DNA of 64,000 bases from Amycolatopsis sp. NBC_01488 (GCF_036227105.1 NZ_CP109434.1:501001-565000); one strand, 5' to 3'. Shown: positions 38,476-47,035, counted from the stretch's first letter. Numbers and translations: made by a program. Notes: generated by a model from the sequence alone, not told the origin.

Positions 38476-39105
38476 ATGCCGACGAGCCGCAGCTACGGAG
38501 ACGCCTGCGCCACCGCCCGTGCGCTGGACGTCGTCGGGGAACGCTGGGCGCTGCTCGTCGTGCGCGAGCTGCTGCTCGGGCCGCAGCGGTTCTCCGACGT
38601 CCGCCGCGCGCTGCCGGGCGCCAGCTCGAACCTGGTCACCGACCGGCTCCGCGAACTCGAAGGCCACGGCGTCGTGACGCGCCGGAAGCTGCCGCCCCCG
38701 GCGGCCTCGACGGTCTACGAACTGACCGAGTGGGGCCGTGAGCTGGAGCCGATCCTGCTGGCACTCGGCGCGTGGGCCAGTCGCGTCCCGCTCCCCCGGC
38801 CCGCGACGCTCGGCGCGACGTCCGTGCTGCTGTTCCTGCGCGGCTCCGCCCGCCCGCGCGGGAGCGCCTGCTACCGCGTCGAGCTGGACAGTCGCGTGTG
38901 GACGGTCCGCACCGAGCCGGGCCTGCTGACCGTCGAGCCGGGCGAACCCACTGCCCCGGACGCGACGATCCGGACCGACCCGCCGACGTTGAACGCCTTG
39001 CTCGAGAAGCCGTCGGACCTGGAGGCGGCGATCGAGGACGGGCGGATGGCCGTCGAGGGCGACCGGAAGGCCGTCCGCCGGTTGCTGCGGGACCACGAGG
39101 GGTGA
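38476..39105 (+). CDS. HxlR-type regulator with C-terminal SCP2-like domain
   Basis: A 209-residue protein. The HxlR domain spans residues 1-100 (DACATARALDVVGERWALLV, QRFSDVRRALPGASSNLVTD, YELTEWGREL). A sterol-carrier-protein-like segment follows (RVELDSRVWTVRTEPGLLTV, ATIRTDPPTLNALLEKPSDL). The SCP2 fold suggests a hydrophobic ligand controls DNA binding. ATG 38476. It ends one base before the convergent NmrA-like gene. Confidence 0.85.
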   Translation: MPTSRSYGDACATARALDVVGERWALLVVRELLLGPQRFSDVRRALPGASSNLVTDRLRELEGHGVVTRRKLPPPAASTVYELTEWGRELEPILLALGAWASRVPLPRPATLGATSVLLFLRGSARPRGSACYRVELDSRVWTVRTEPGLLTVEPGEPTAPDATIRTDPPTLNALLEKPSDLEAAIEDGRMAVEGDRKAVRRLLRDHEG

Positions 39106-39106
39106 G

Positions 39107-39955
39107 TCAGGCGAAGTCCTCGGCATGGTCCTCGGCCCACTCCGCGAAGGTCCGCGCCGGCCGCCCGGTGACCTCCAAGACCGTCTCCGTCGTCGGCTGC
39201 GGCCGGTCCACCAGGGCGGCCAGCCGCCGGATCCGCGCTTCGATCACCTCGGCCGAACCGACGCGGCCGAGCCCGCGGGCCTCGAACGCCGCGGTGAGCT
39301 CACGACGGTAGTCGTCGAGGTCCTGGGTCTCGACGCGGACCGGACGCCCGGCCACTCGGCCGATTGCCGACACCTGGTCCCGGACCGTCAGCGATTCGGC
39401 CCCGGTCAGCGTGTGCGTGGCACCGATGTGGCCGGACGACGTCAAAGCACGCACGGCGACGGCGGCGATGTCCGCTTCGTGGATCAACGCCGCGTGGGAG
39501 TCCGGGAACGGGTCGCGCACGACGCCCTCACGGACGGAGTCCGCCCACAGCAGCCGGTTGGCCGCGAATCCGCCGGGGCGCAGGAACGTCCACGGGATCC
39601 CGGCATCGCGCACCGCCTGCTCGGCTTCGCCGTGGGCGCGGGTGATGGCGTCCTCCGACGCGGGATCCGCGCCCAGCGCGGACAGGAGCACGACCTGCGT
39701 CAGGCCGCCCGCACGGGAAAGGAACCCGCCGAGCCCGTCCGTGCCCGCGTAGAGGAACGCCTTCGTGACGCCGTCCAGGGCCGCGTCCCAGCTTTCGGGC
39801 CGGGCCAGGTCGGCGGCGACCACCTCGACCCCGCCGGGCAGCCGGGTCCGGCCCGGATCGCGGCCGGCCGCACGCACGTCGTGGCCGCCTTCGAGCAATT
39901 GTCCCACCAGCGCGCGGGCGATGGTCCCGCGCGCGCCGGTCACCAGAATCGTCAT
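39107..39955 (-). CDS. NmrA-like NAD(P)-binding oxidoreductase
   Basis: A 282-residue atypical short-chain dehydrogenase. ILVTGARGTIARALVGQLLEGG is the dinucleotide motif, followed by AAGRDPGRTRLPGGVEVVAAD and TFLRPGGFAANRLLWAD (YxxxK replaced). The C-terminal DDYRRELTAAFEARG helix is usual for NmrA/HSCARG relatives. Such proteins sense NADP(H) or act as quinone reductases. ATG 39955 is used. It is divergent from an XRE regulator, 78 bp away. Confidence 0.87.
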   Translation of the reverse strand: MTILVTGARGTIARALVGQLLEGGHDVRAAGRDPGRTRLPGGVEVVAADLARPESWDAALDGVTKAFLYAGTDGLGGFLSRAGGLTQVVLLSALGADPASEDAITRAHGEAEQAVRDAGIPWTFLRPGGFAANRLLWADSVREGVVRDPFPDSHAALIHEADIAAVAVRALTSSGHIGATHTLTGAESLTVRDQVSAIGRVAGRPVRVETQDLDDYRRELTAAFEARGLGRVGSAEVIEARIRRLAALVDRPQPTTETVLEVTGRPARTFAEWAEDHAEDFA

Positions 39956-40033
39956 GGGTGAAGGTTCGTCCCGCGTGGCCGGACCGGGGTAGGCACTGGC
40001 GGTACCACCCCGGCGCGGGGTGATGATGGAAGC

Positions 40034-40822
40034 GTGGACAGGGTGGAACTGAGCGGGTTCCTGCGCAGCCGGCGGGACCGGCTGCAACCCGCCGACGTCG
40101 GCTTCGCGCCCGGCGGGCGGCGGCAGACGCCAGGGCTGCGGCGCACGGAGGTCGCCTTGCTGGCCGGGATTTCCGTCGACTACTACGTGCGGCTCGAGCA
40201 GGGCCGTGGACCGCGGCCGTCGGAGCAGGTCCTCACCGCGCTCGGCCGCGCGCTGCGGCTGACCGAAGACGAGCACGCGTACCTGCGACGGCTGGCGCGT
40301 CCGGCCACCCCCGGTCCGCGGCCGGTGCCCGGCAACGTCCTGCGGCTGCTCGACCGCCTCGGCGACGTGCCGGCGATGGTGATCGACGCGGGCTACGACC
40401 TGGTGGCCTGGAACCGGATGCTCGTCGCACTGATCGGCGACCCGGCCGCGTGGCCGCCGCGGCGGCGCAACCGGCTGCGGCGGCTGTTCGACACCGGGGA
40501 CGCGGTCACCGGCAACCGCCTGGACCTGGCCCGGCTGTGCGTCGCGGACCTGCGGGCGAGCGGGCGGTACCCGGCGGATCCCGCTGTTCGCGCGCTCGTC
40601 GACGATCTCCTCGACGAGAGTCCCGACTTCGCCCGGCTGTGGGCGGACCGGGAAGTCGTCGTGCAGCGGACGCTGACGAAGCGGACCGTGCACCCGGTCG
40701 TGGGTCCGCTGGAGCTCGACTGCGAGATCCTCGCGATCCCGGGCCACGAGCACCGGCTCCTCGTCTACACGGCGGCGCCGGGCACGCCGTCCGCCGAAGG
40801 GCTCAAACGACTCATCGCGTGA
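40034..40822 (+). CDS. XRE regulator with MmyB-like ligand domain
   Basis: A 262-residue regulator. The helix-turn-helix (GLRRTEVALLAGISVDYYVRLEQGRGP) is in the first 75 residues. An MmyB/PAS-like domain follows with PAMVIDAGYDLVAWNRMLVALIGDP and a LELDCEILAIPGHEHRLLVYTAAPG tail. MmyB-type domains bind fatty acids in Streptomyces relatives. GTG 40034 is the start. It is divergent from the NmrA-like gene, a configuration seen repeatedly in actinobacteria and suggesting direct control. Confidence 0.87.
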   Translation: MDRVELSGFLRSRRDRLQPADVGFAPGGRRQTPGLRRTEVALLAGISVDYYVRLEQGRGPRPSEQVLTALGRALRLTEDEHAYLRRLARPATPGPRPVPGNVLRLLDRLGDVPAMVIDAGYDLVAWNRMLVALIGDPAAWPPRRRNRLRRLFDTGDAVTGNRLDLARLCVADLRASGRYPADPAVRALVDDLLDESPDFARLWADREVVVQRTLTKRTVHPVVGPLELDCEILAIPGHEHRLLVYTAAPGTPSAEGLKRLIA

Positions 40823-41334
40823 GCGCCGCCTCGCGCACTCGCAGCGACGGCGCCAGGAAGACGATCGCGAAAGTGACCGCGACCGCCGACGACAACGCCC
40901 AGTGCAGCCCGATCCACGTGGCCAGTGCGCCCACCAGCACCGGTTCCACCAGGAAGCCCAGGTACCCGCACGCGGCGACGGCGGCCACCGCGCGACCCGG
41001 CGCGTCCGCCTGCTTCCGGCTCGCCACGCTCCACGCGATCGGCACGATCCCCGCCACGCCCAGCCCGACCACCGCCGCACAGCACGACGGCCGCGCGGCT
41101 GCCGATCCGGGTGAGCAGCGCACCCGCGCCCACCAGCGCGACCACCGAGCCCAGCGCGAGCCCGAAGAGCCCGGTCGCGAGCCCACCGGTGGTCAGCCCG
41201 AGCTGCTCCTGCACCGCCGGCATCCGCGCCAGCCACGTCGCGAACGCCGCGCCGAAGACGGCGAAGACGACGGAAACTCCCTGGCGAGCGCGTTTCAGGT
41301 CTTCGGCCACTTCGGCGATTATCCTGATCTCCAT
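40812..41334 (-). pseudogene. Decayed MFS transporter (internal deletion plus frameshift)
   Basis: The frame from ATG 41334 encodes the first helices (GVSVVFAVFGAAFATWLARM, LATGLFGLALGSVVALVGAG, RIGSRAAVVLCGG) down to about 41085. The transporter sequence then continues in another frame with VVGLGVAGIVPIAWSVASRK, CGYLGFLVEPVLVGALATWI and ALSSAVAVTFAIVFLAPSLR, ending at 40812. MFS proteins have about 400 residues; only about 170 remain. The middle six or so helices are gone and the ends are out of frame. Confidence 0.8.
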
Positions 41335-41520
41335 GGCCGGCGGGGACGACGTCGAAGCGCTCGGCGCGCGGGCGCCCGCCGGGCCGGTGCTCTGCGCCTA
41401 CGTGCCGGACGTCGGCGTCAAGGACGCGCTGATCGCCGACGACCCGGCCGTGTTCTTCACGACCCCGCACTTCCGCGGCTTCCCGGCGATCCTCGAAGCG
41501 GCCGGCGAAGATGTGGGCCG
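41333..41520 (+). pseudogene. Fragment of a MmcQ/YjbR-family gene
   Basis: The frame contains EALGARAPAGPVLCAYVPDV, GVKDALIADDPAVFFTTPHF and RGFPAIL, the central block of MmcQ/YjbR (DUF419) proteins. The usual N-terminal RIALALPE part and C-terminal LAKRL part are missing. Downstream the frame runs on into unrelated sequence over the YciI promoter. It is back to back with the decayed MFS gene, whose ATG overlaps this one on the other strand. The whole of 40.8-41.5 kb looks like a deletion scar. Confidence 0.6.
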
Positions 41521-41536
41521 GAAAATCGGCGAACCA

Positions 41537-41563
41537 TGTAGAGAACGCGGACCGGACTCCGTC
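41537..41563 (+). promoter_or_regulatory. Candidate ECF42 promoter (module 2)
   Basis: TGTAGA (41537-41542), 17 bases, CGTC (41560-41563), 43 bases before the YciI start. Spacing and -10 are identical to the candidate promoter of module 1; the -35 differs by one base. Confidence 0.6.
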
Positions 41564-41606
41564 CTTTCCGGTGAACGCGCCGCCGGGGCGCGAGAAGGAG
41601 CCGATC

Positions 41607-42002
41607 ATGGCGAAGTACATGCTGCTGATGAGCTACACCGGAAGCGCCGCGTGCGACCTCCCGATGGGTGAGTGGCCGCCGGAGGACCTCCGCGCGCACA
41701 TCGACTTCCAGCACGCGCTCGACGCCGAACTGCGCGACAAGGGCGAGCTCGTCGACGCGCAGGGCCTGGCCGGGCCCGACTTGGCGAAGACGGTCGTGTC
41801 CGACGGCCGGACCAGCCCCGTGGTCACCGACGGGCCGTACCCGGAAGGCAAGGAGCTGCTGGCCGGCTACTGGGTCGTCGACGTCGAGAGCGAGGAGCGC
41901 GCGCTGGAAATCGCGGCGAAGGCGTCGGCCGCACCCGGGCCGGGCGGGGTGCCGATCCAGCAGCCGATCGAGGTGCGCCAGGTGATGAGCGCGCCCGCCT
42001 GA
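41607..42002 (+). CDS. YciI-like (DGPF domain) protein, ECF42 module 2
   Basis: A 131-residue YCII-fold protein with MAKYMLLMSYTGSAAC at the start and VTDGPYPEGKELLAGYWVVD, a DGPY variant of the DGPF signature. It is paralogous to the gene at 32.8 kb. ATG 41607 has a GAGAAGGAG ribosome site. Its TGA overlaps the ATG of the ECF42 gene by one base, so the two are translated together. This is the classical DGPF-ECF42 gene pair. Confidence 0.88.
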   Translation: MAKYMLLMSYTGSAACDLPMGEWPPEDLRAHIDFQHALDAELRDKGELVDAQGLAGPDLAKTVVSDGRTSPVVTDGPYPEGKELLAGYWVVDVESEERALEIAAKASAAPGPGGVPIQQPIEVRQVMSAPA

Positions 42003-43210
42003 TGGCCGGCGTCGGGGTCGAGGACCTGCTGCGCACGCTCGCGCCGCAGGTCCTCGGCGTCGTCGCGCGGCGGTTCCGCGACTTCGGCGCCGCGGAGGAC
42101 GCCGTGCAGGAGGCGCTGCTCGCGGCGGCGCGGCACTGGCCGTCCGGCGGGTTGCCGGACAACCCGCGCGGGTGGCTGATCCAGGCCGCCGTCAACCGGC
42201 TGACCGACCAGCTGCGCAGCGACCAGGCGCGTCGCCGACGGGAGGACGCGGCGGCGTTCGAACCACCTCCGCCGGACGTCCCGGACCGCGACGACACCCT
42301 GGTCCTGCTGTTCCTGTGCGGTCACCCGGCGCTGACGCCGGCGGCGGCGATCGCGTTGACGCTGCGCGCGGTCGGTGGCCTGACCACAGCCGAGATCGCG
42401 GGGGCGTTCCTGGTCCCGGAAGCGACGATGGCGCAGCGGATCAGCCGGGCGAAGGCGCGGATCAAGGCGTCGGACGTGCCGTTCCGGCTGCCCGCCGCCG
42501 ACGAGCGCGACGCCCGGCTGCGATCCGTGCTGCACGTGCTCTACCTGGTGTTCAACGAGGGCTACACGAGCAGCGGGGGCGGCCGCCTGCACCGCACCGA
42601 ACTGTCCGGCGAGGCGATCCGGCTGACCCGGCTGCTGCACGCGATGCTGCCGTCGGACGGCGAAGTCACCGGCCTGCTGGCGCTGATGCTGCTCACGGAC
42701 GCGCGGCGCCCGGCGCGCACCGGGCCGTCCGGCGAGCTGGTGCCGCTGGCCGAGCAGGATCGGACGAAGTGGGACCGCGCGCAGATCCGCGAGGGTGTCG
42801 CGCTGGTCACCGAGGCGCTGGCCCTGGGCGACGCGGGCGAGTACCGGCTGCAGGCCGCGATCGCCGCCGCGCACGACATCGCGCCGCGCGTCGAAGACAC
42901 CGACTGGGACCGGATCCTGGCGACCTACCGGCTGTTGGAGCGACTGACGGACAACCCGGTGGTGACGCTGAACCGCGCGATCGCGACGGCGATGGTGCAC
43001 GGTCCCGCCGCCGGGCTCGCGCTGCTGGACACCCTCGAGCTGACCGGGCACCGGCCCGACGCCGTCCGCGCGCACCTGCTGGAGCTGGCCGGGGACGTCG
43101 CGGGTGCTGTCCGGCACTACGACGCGGCGGCCGCGCGGACGACCAACACGCCGGAGCAGCGCTACCTCCTGACTCGTGCCGCGCGACTGCGGGAAAAGTC
43201 GCGGAGTTGA
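42002..43210 (+). CDS. ECF42-group RNA polymerase sigma factor with TPR-like C-terminus (module 2)
   Basis: A 402-residue sigma factor paralogous to the one at 34.3 kb. Region 2 is FGAAEDAVQEALLAAARHWP with DNPRGWLIQAAVNRLTDQLR. Region 4 is ALTLRAVGGLTTAEIAGAFL followed by VPEATMAQRISRAKAR. The long helical extension carries YLVFNEGYTSSGG and NRAIATAMVHGPAAGLALL. No anti-sigma gene is nearby. It is coupled to the YciI gene and probably autoregulated from the TGTAGA-N17-CGTC site. Confidence 0.92.
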   Translation: MAGVGVEDLLRTLAPQVLGVVARRFRDFGAAEDAVQEALLAAARHWPSGGLPDNPRGWLIQAAVNRLTDQLRSDQARRRREDAAAFEPPPPDVPDRDDTLVLLFLCGHPALTPAAAIALTLRAVGGLTTAEIAGAFLVPEATMAQRISRAKARIKASDVPFRLPAADERDARLRSVLHVLYLVFNEGYTSSGGGRLHRTELSGEAIRLTRLLHAMLPSDGEVTGLLALMLLTDARRPARTGPSGELVPLAEQDRTKWDRAQIREGVALVTEALALGDAGEYRLQAAIAAAHDIAPRVEDTDWDRILATYRLLERLTDNPVVTLNRAIATAMVHGPAAGLALLDTLELTGHRPDAVRAHLLELAGDVAGAVRHYDAAAARTTNTPEQRYLLTRAARLREKSRS

Positions 43211-43269
43211 CCCGATTCTCCGGCTAGAATTCGGCGTTCGCCCCGCATCAGCGGATTCGAGGAGGCCGG

Positions 43270-44064
43270 ATGCTGCTCCGTGTGCTCGCCCTTTCTGCCG
43301 CGTTGCTGGCGGGTACCGTCGCCCCGTCGGACGCGTCGACCCGCACGGTCACCGTTGACGGCGCTGTCGCCACTCCGGCGTCTTACCGCGCTTCGCAGCT
43401 GAAGGCCTTAGGCGGCGACCTGGTCAAGCTCGTCGCCGCCGCGGCACCGGTGCTGCCACCCGGGAAGAACACCGCCCTGCGCGTGACGGTGACCGTCTCC
43501 GGGGCGGCGCACCGGGCAGTCACGTTCGCGCTGGCCGAGCTGGACCCGGCGTTCGGGAACCACCCCGCCGTGCTGACGACGGACCACGGGATCGACCTGG
43601 TCGTGCCGGGCGACCGGGACCGCAGCCGCGACGTCCGGGACGTCCGGCGGGTGCGGGTGGCCGTTTCCGCCGCGACCGCCGCCGAGCGCGCCGTGCGGAT
43701 CACGACCGCGTTCCGGTCCGTCACGCTGCCGCCGTCGCTGCTGGCGCACCTGCCGTCCCGGACCGTGACGGCGTCCTTCGCTTCGGGGACCGGCCTGCAG
43801 ACGCGCACCGAGACCGGGCCGTCGCTGGCGCTCGTCCTGCGGATCGCCGGCGTGGTCCCGCGGCCGGACACGGCGGTCGTCGCGGTCGGCGAGGACGGTT
43901 ACGGCGCCGCCGTCACGCTTGCCGAAGAGCGCACCGGCGGTCGCCCGCTCCTGCTGTCCACAGTGGAGGACGGCGTCCCGCTCGCGCTGCCGCGACTCGT
44001 CCCGCTGGGCGACGTCAAAGGCGGCCGGTACGTGTCCGGGGTGACCGCGCTCGACGTGCGCTGA
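43270..44064 (+). CDS. Secreted protein with a molybdopterin-oxidoreductase-like fold
   Basis: A 264-residue protein with a signal peptide (MLLRVLALSAALLAGTVAPS, cleavage near DAS). Two repeats resemble the sulfite-oxidase-type molybdopterin-binding domain: VDGAVATPASYRASQLKALG and, late, LLSTVEDGVPLALPRLVPLGDVKGGRYVSGVTALDVR written as two shorter blocks in the protein. The cofactor-binding Cys of that family is not seen; the mature protein has no cysteine. It is probably a structural relative without Mo-cofactor. ATG 43270 follows GAGGAGGCC. Function unknown. Confidence 0.65.
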   Translation: MLLRVLALSAALLAGTVAPSDASTRTVTVDGAVATPASYRASQLKALGGDLVKLVAAAAPVLPPGKNTALRVTVTVSGAAHRAVTFALAELDPAFGNHPAVLTTDHGIDLVVPGDRDRSRDVRDVRRVRVAVSAATAAERAVRITTAFRSVTLPPSLLAHLPSRTVTASFASGTGLQTRTETGPSLALVLRIAGVVPRPDTAVVAVGEDGYGAAVTLAEERTGGRPLLLSTVEDGVPLALPRLVPLGDVKGGRYVSGVTALDVR

Positions 44065-44111
44065 CCAAGTGCGCCACGCGCTCGGCAGGCGCTGCTTGAC
44101 GAGCGCCGTAT

Positions 44112-44125
44112 AGTCGGTTCCGACT
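44112..44125. promoter_or_regulatory. PadR operator AGTCGG-tt-CCGACT
   Basis: A perfect 6-bp inverted repeat lies 16 bases before the padR GTG, with a further GCGACTA half-site at 44134. PadR repressors typically bind such a palindrome over their own promoter. Confidence 0.65.
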
Positions 44126-44140
44126 GATAGGGAGCGACTA

Positions 44141-44716
44141 GTGCCACCTCGCAAGATCCGCAACACCCTCGCGCTGGCCCTGCTCGGCCTGCTGCTGGAA
44201 CGCCCGATGCACCCGTACGAAATGGCGTCCACGCTGCGCGAACGCTTCAAGGACAGCAGTTTCAAGATCAACCCCGGCTCGCTCTACGACACCGTGGAGT
44301 CACTGGCGAAGCACCGGTGGATCGAGCCCGTCGAAACGGTCCGGGAGGGCAACCGGCCGGAGCGGACCGTCTACGCCCACACCGAACTCGGCCGCCAGGA
44401 GTTCGTCGCGTGGCTCGACGAGCTGGTCCGCGAGCCGGTCGCGGAGTACCCGAAGTTCGTCGCGGCGGTGAGCTACCTCGGCGCACTCGGCCCGGAGCGC
44501 GCCGCCGACGCGCTCGAGGAACGCGCCCGTCACCTCGCCGACCGCATCGACGGCGCGAACACCGCCCTCGACGAAACCGTCGGCAAGGGGGCGCCGCGAC
44601 TGTTCATGATCGAAGTCGAGTTCGTGCGGCACGCGTGGCAGGCCGAGCTCGACTGGGCCCGCGCCACCGCGGCCGAAATCCGCTCCGGCTCCCTGTCCTG
44701 GCCCGACCACTTCTGA
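44141..44716 (+). CDS. PadR family transcriptional regulator
   Basis: A 191-residue repressor. The PadR winged helix spans residues 8-85 (LALALLGLLLERPMHPYEMA, INPGSLYDTVESLAKHRWIE, then RTVYAHTELGRQEF). A helical Vir_act_alpha_C dimerisation domain follows (EERARHLADRIDGANTALDE). GTG 44141 is used. It is ten bases upstream of a flavin monooxygenase and almost certainly in one operon with it, so the monooxygenase is induced when the PadR ligand is present. Confidence 0.9.
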   Translation: MPPRKIRNTLALALLGLLLERPMHPYEMASTLRERFKDSSFKINPGSLYDTVESLAKHRWIEPVETVREGNRPERTVYAHTELGRQEFVAWLDELVREPVAEYPKFVAAVSYLGALGPERAADALEERARHLADRIDGANTALDETVGKGAPRLFMIEVEFVRHAWQAELDWARATAAEIRSGSLSWPDHF

Positions 44717-44726
44717 GGGGAAACTC

Positions 44727-46172
44727 GTGCTCGAAACCGATGTCCTCGTCGCCGGCGCCGGTCCGGCGGGCTTGCTCCTGGCCGCGGAGCTCGCGCTGGC
44801 CGGCGTCCGCACCACGATCGTCGAACGCCACCCTTCGCGGCCGCCGTACTGCCGCGGCTTCAACCTCAATTCCCGTTCCCTGGACTTGCTGGCCCGTCGC
44901 GGGCTGGCCGAGGGCCTGGTCGCCGAGGGCCACCAGGTGCCGCACGCGCCGGTCACCGGCTTGCCGGGGCCGCTGCCGCTGACGGACGCGGCGACCGACC
45001 ACCCGTTTTCGCTGGGGATTCCGCAGACCCGCGTCGAAGAGGTCCTGGAAGGGCGGGCGGTCGACCTGGGCGTCGAAATCCTGCGGGGCCACGAGCTGCG
45101 GTCGTTCACGCAGTCCCCGGAAAGCGTGTCCACAATCGTCCACAATGGACAATTCGGCCGGACGATCTCAGCGCGTTTCCTGGTGGGCTGCGACGGCGGG
45201 CGCAGCACGGTGCGCAAGCAGGCCGGGATCGACTTCCCGGGTGTCGACGCGCGCTGGTACGCGCTGCTCGGCGACGTCGAATGCGAGCTGCCGTACGGGA
45301 TTTCGGCCGGGCCGGACGGCCGCACGGTGTTCGTCATCCCGCGGCCGGGGTACGTCCGGATCATCGTGCGTGAGGACGACCCGCCGGCCGACAAGTACGC
45401 GCCGGTGACGCTCGAACGGCTCCAGGCGCAGGTGGACGCGGTGCTCGGCCGGCACGTCGAGCTTCGTTCGCCGCGCTGGCTGACGCGCTTCGGCGACGCG
45501 GCGCGCTTGGCATCGAGCTATCGCGAGGGCCGGGTGCTGCTGGCGGGCGACGCGGCACACATCCACCCGCCGGCCGGGGCGATCGGAGTCAACGTGGCGC
45601 TGGACGACGCGTTCAACCTGGGCTGGAAGCTCGCGGCAACGGTGCGCGGAACTGCCCCGGAGGGCCTGCTGGACACCTACCACACCGAGCGGCACGCGGC
45701 GGGGTCGCGAATTCTGGCGAACACGCAGGCGCAGGTGGCGCTGGGCGAGGCCCCCGACGAGCCGCTCGCGGACCTGATGCGCCGGGTCGCCGCGCACCCG
45801 GCGGGGAACCGGGCGCTGGCGGAGATCATCACGGGCCTGGACGCGTGTTACGAGCCGGGCGGCCACCCGTGGCTGGGGCGGCTGGCGCCGGACGTGCCGC
45901 TGGTGGTGTCTTCCGCCGAGACGCACTTGGCTGCGTTGCTGCACCCTGGGCGTCCGGTACTGCTGGATCTGGCGGGGACTTTCGCCGCGTGGTCGCCGTC
46001 GGTCGAGGTGGTCGCGGCGTCGAGTCCGTCCGTTTCGGACATCGACGCGCTGTTGCTGCGGCCGGACGGGCACGTGGCCTGGGTCGGGGCTGCCGGCTCT
46101 GGCGACGAGGGGCTGGCGGAGGCGGTGCACCGGTGGATCGGCGACGTTGCGATTCCGGTGCGCTGCGCGTAG
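44727..46172 (+). CDS. FAD-dependent aromatic monooxygenase
   Basis: A 481-residue class A flavoprotein hydroxylase. VLVAGAGPAGLLLAAELALAG is the FAD motif, [20 protein letters not shown] the DG motif and [20 protein letters not shown] the GD motif. The thioredoxin-like C-terminal domain contains [15 protein letters not shown]. It is related to, but clearly distinct from, the Rox-like enzyme at 31.3 kb. Hydroxylation of an aromatic xenobiotic or polyketide is likely; the substrate is unknown. GTG 44727, ten bases after padR. A second copy of its 3' end lies just downstream. Confidence 0.87.
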   Translation: MLETDVLVAGAGPAGLLLAAELALAGVRTTIVERHPSRPPYCRGFNLNSRSLDLLARRGLAEGLVAEGHQVPHAPVTGLPGPLPLTDAATDHPFSLGIPQTRVEEVLEGRAVDLGVEILRGHELRSFTQSPESVSTIVHNGQFGRTISARFLVGCDGGRSTVRKQAGIDFPGVDARWYALLGDVECELPYGISAGPDGRTVFVIPRPGYVRIIVREDDPPADKYAPVTLERLQAQVDAVLGRHVELRSPRWLTRFGDAARLASSYREGRVLLAGDAAHIHPPAGAIGVNVALDDAFNLGWKLAATVRGTAPEGLLDTYHTERHAAGSRILANTQAQVALGEAPDEPLADLMRRVAAHPAGNRALAEIITGLDACYEPGGHPWLGRLAPDVPLVVSSAETHLAALLHPGRPVLLDLAGTFAAWSPSVEVVAASSPSVSDIDALLLRPDGHVAWVGAAGSGDEGLAEAVHRWIGDVAIPVRCA

Positions 46173-46197
46173 CTCTTCGCCCATGGGGACGGCAGGC

Positions 46198-46341
46198 GTG
46201 GTCCGTTGCGGCGACGAGTCCACTTCGGACACCCACGCGCTGTTGCTGCGCCCGGATGAGCACGTGGCCCGGGTCTGGGCTTCCGGCTCGGATGACGACG
46301 GACTGGCAGAGGCGGTGCACCGCTGGATCGGCGACACGGCA
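46198..46341 (+). pseudogene. Stray copy of the 3' end of a monooxygenase gene
   Basis: This stretch encodes STSDTHALLLRPDEHVARVW, ASGSDDDGLAEAVHRWIGDT. It aligns with [40 protein letters not shown] at the end of the gene just upstream, and matches it at DNA level from about 46008. No upstream coding part exists. It is either the tail of a deleted tandem paralogue or a partial duplication. A weak C6...G6 hairpin (46342-46364) follows. Confidence 0.7.
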
Positions 46342-46462
46342 CCCCCCGCCCTTCCCTTGGGGGGCTGCCCCGAGTCCAGTCTATCGGTGGGGTAGGTCGG
46401 AACCGGCCGGATCGCCCCCTGGGCACTCCGGTTGTCCACATTCGGGGCGGGCTGTGGACAGG

Positions 46463-46981
46463 TCAGCGCGGGCGGTCCAGGACCGCCCGCTGCTCGACCC
46501 TTCCGTCCAGCGTGAAGCGGCTGTGCGGGGTGAACCCCAGCTTCTCCACCACCCGGGCCGACGCCTTGTTCGCCGGCTCGTACACCGCCAGCAGGCGATC
46601 CGCGAACCCGGACGAGAACATGTGGTCGCGGACCGCCGTCGTCGCCTCCGTCGCATAACCCCGGCCCCAGCCCGAGGGGGCGATCCACCAGCCCATCTCC
46701 ACCGCCGGTAATCCCAGGCCGGACTCCGTGGGGCTGCGGCTGACCAACGAGACCACGCCGTCGAACGAACCCGGGGCCGCCGAAACCGCGAACCAGCCGA
46801 AACCGTGGGAAGCCCAATGCGCCAGCGTCGCCTGGTGCTTGGCCAGCGTGTACTCGTGGGACCACGGCTCGCCGGTGCCGACATACCGGACCGTCTCGGA
46901 AATCCGGGCCAGCGCGAACAAGCCGTCGAAGTACTCCTCGGCCCACTCGTGCAGCGTGAGCCGTTCCGTGGTGATCAGCAC
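46463..46981 (-). CDS. GNAT family N-acetyltransferase (RimJ/RimL type)
   Basis: A 172-residue acetyltransferase. TERLTLHEWAEEYFDGLFAL is the N-terminal motif of the RimJ-like group, EMGWWIAPSGWGRGYATEAT the acetyl-CoA-binding loop, and NKASARVVEKLGFTP the C-terminal signature. GTG 46981 is preferred because a TAGACT -10 hexamer (complement at 46989-46994) lies seven bases upstream, giving a leaderless mRNA; the frame stays open to 47014. The acceptor may be a protein N-terminus or an amine. Confidence 0.87.
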   Translation of the reverse strand: MLITTERLTLHEWAEEYFDGLFALARISETVRYVGTGEPWSHEYTLAKHQATLAHWASHGFGWFAVSAAPGSFDGVVSLVSRSPTESGLGLPAVEMGWWIAPSGWGRGYATEATTAVRDHMFSSGFADRLLAVYEPANKASARVVEKLGFTPHSRFTLDGRVEQRAVLDRPR

Positions 46982-47035
46982 CAGCCGAAGTCTAGGCCGA
47001 TTACCGCCGGTCACCGGGGTAGCCCGATCGGCCTA

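Noticed and set aside
43899..44147. Minus-strand 82-residue ORF opposite the secreted protein end
   Set aside because: No ribosome site or recognisable motif; composition is that of a shadow frame.
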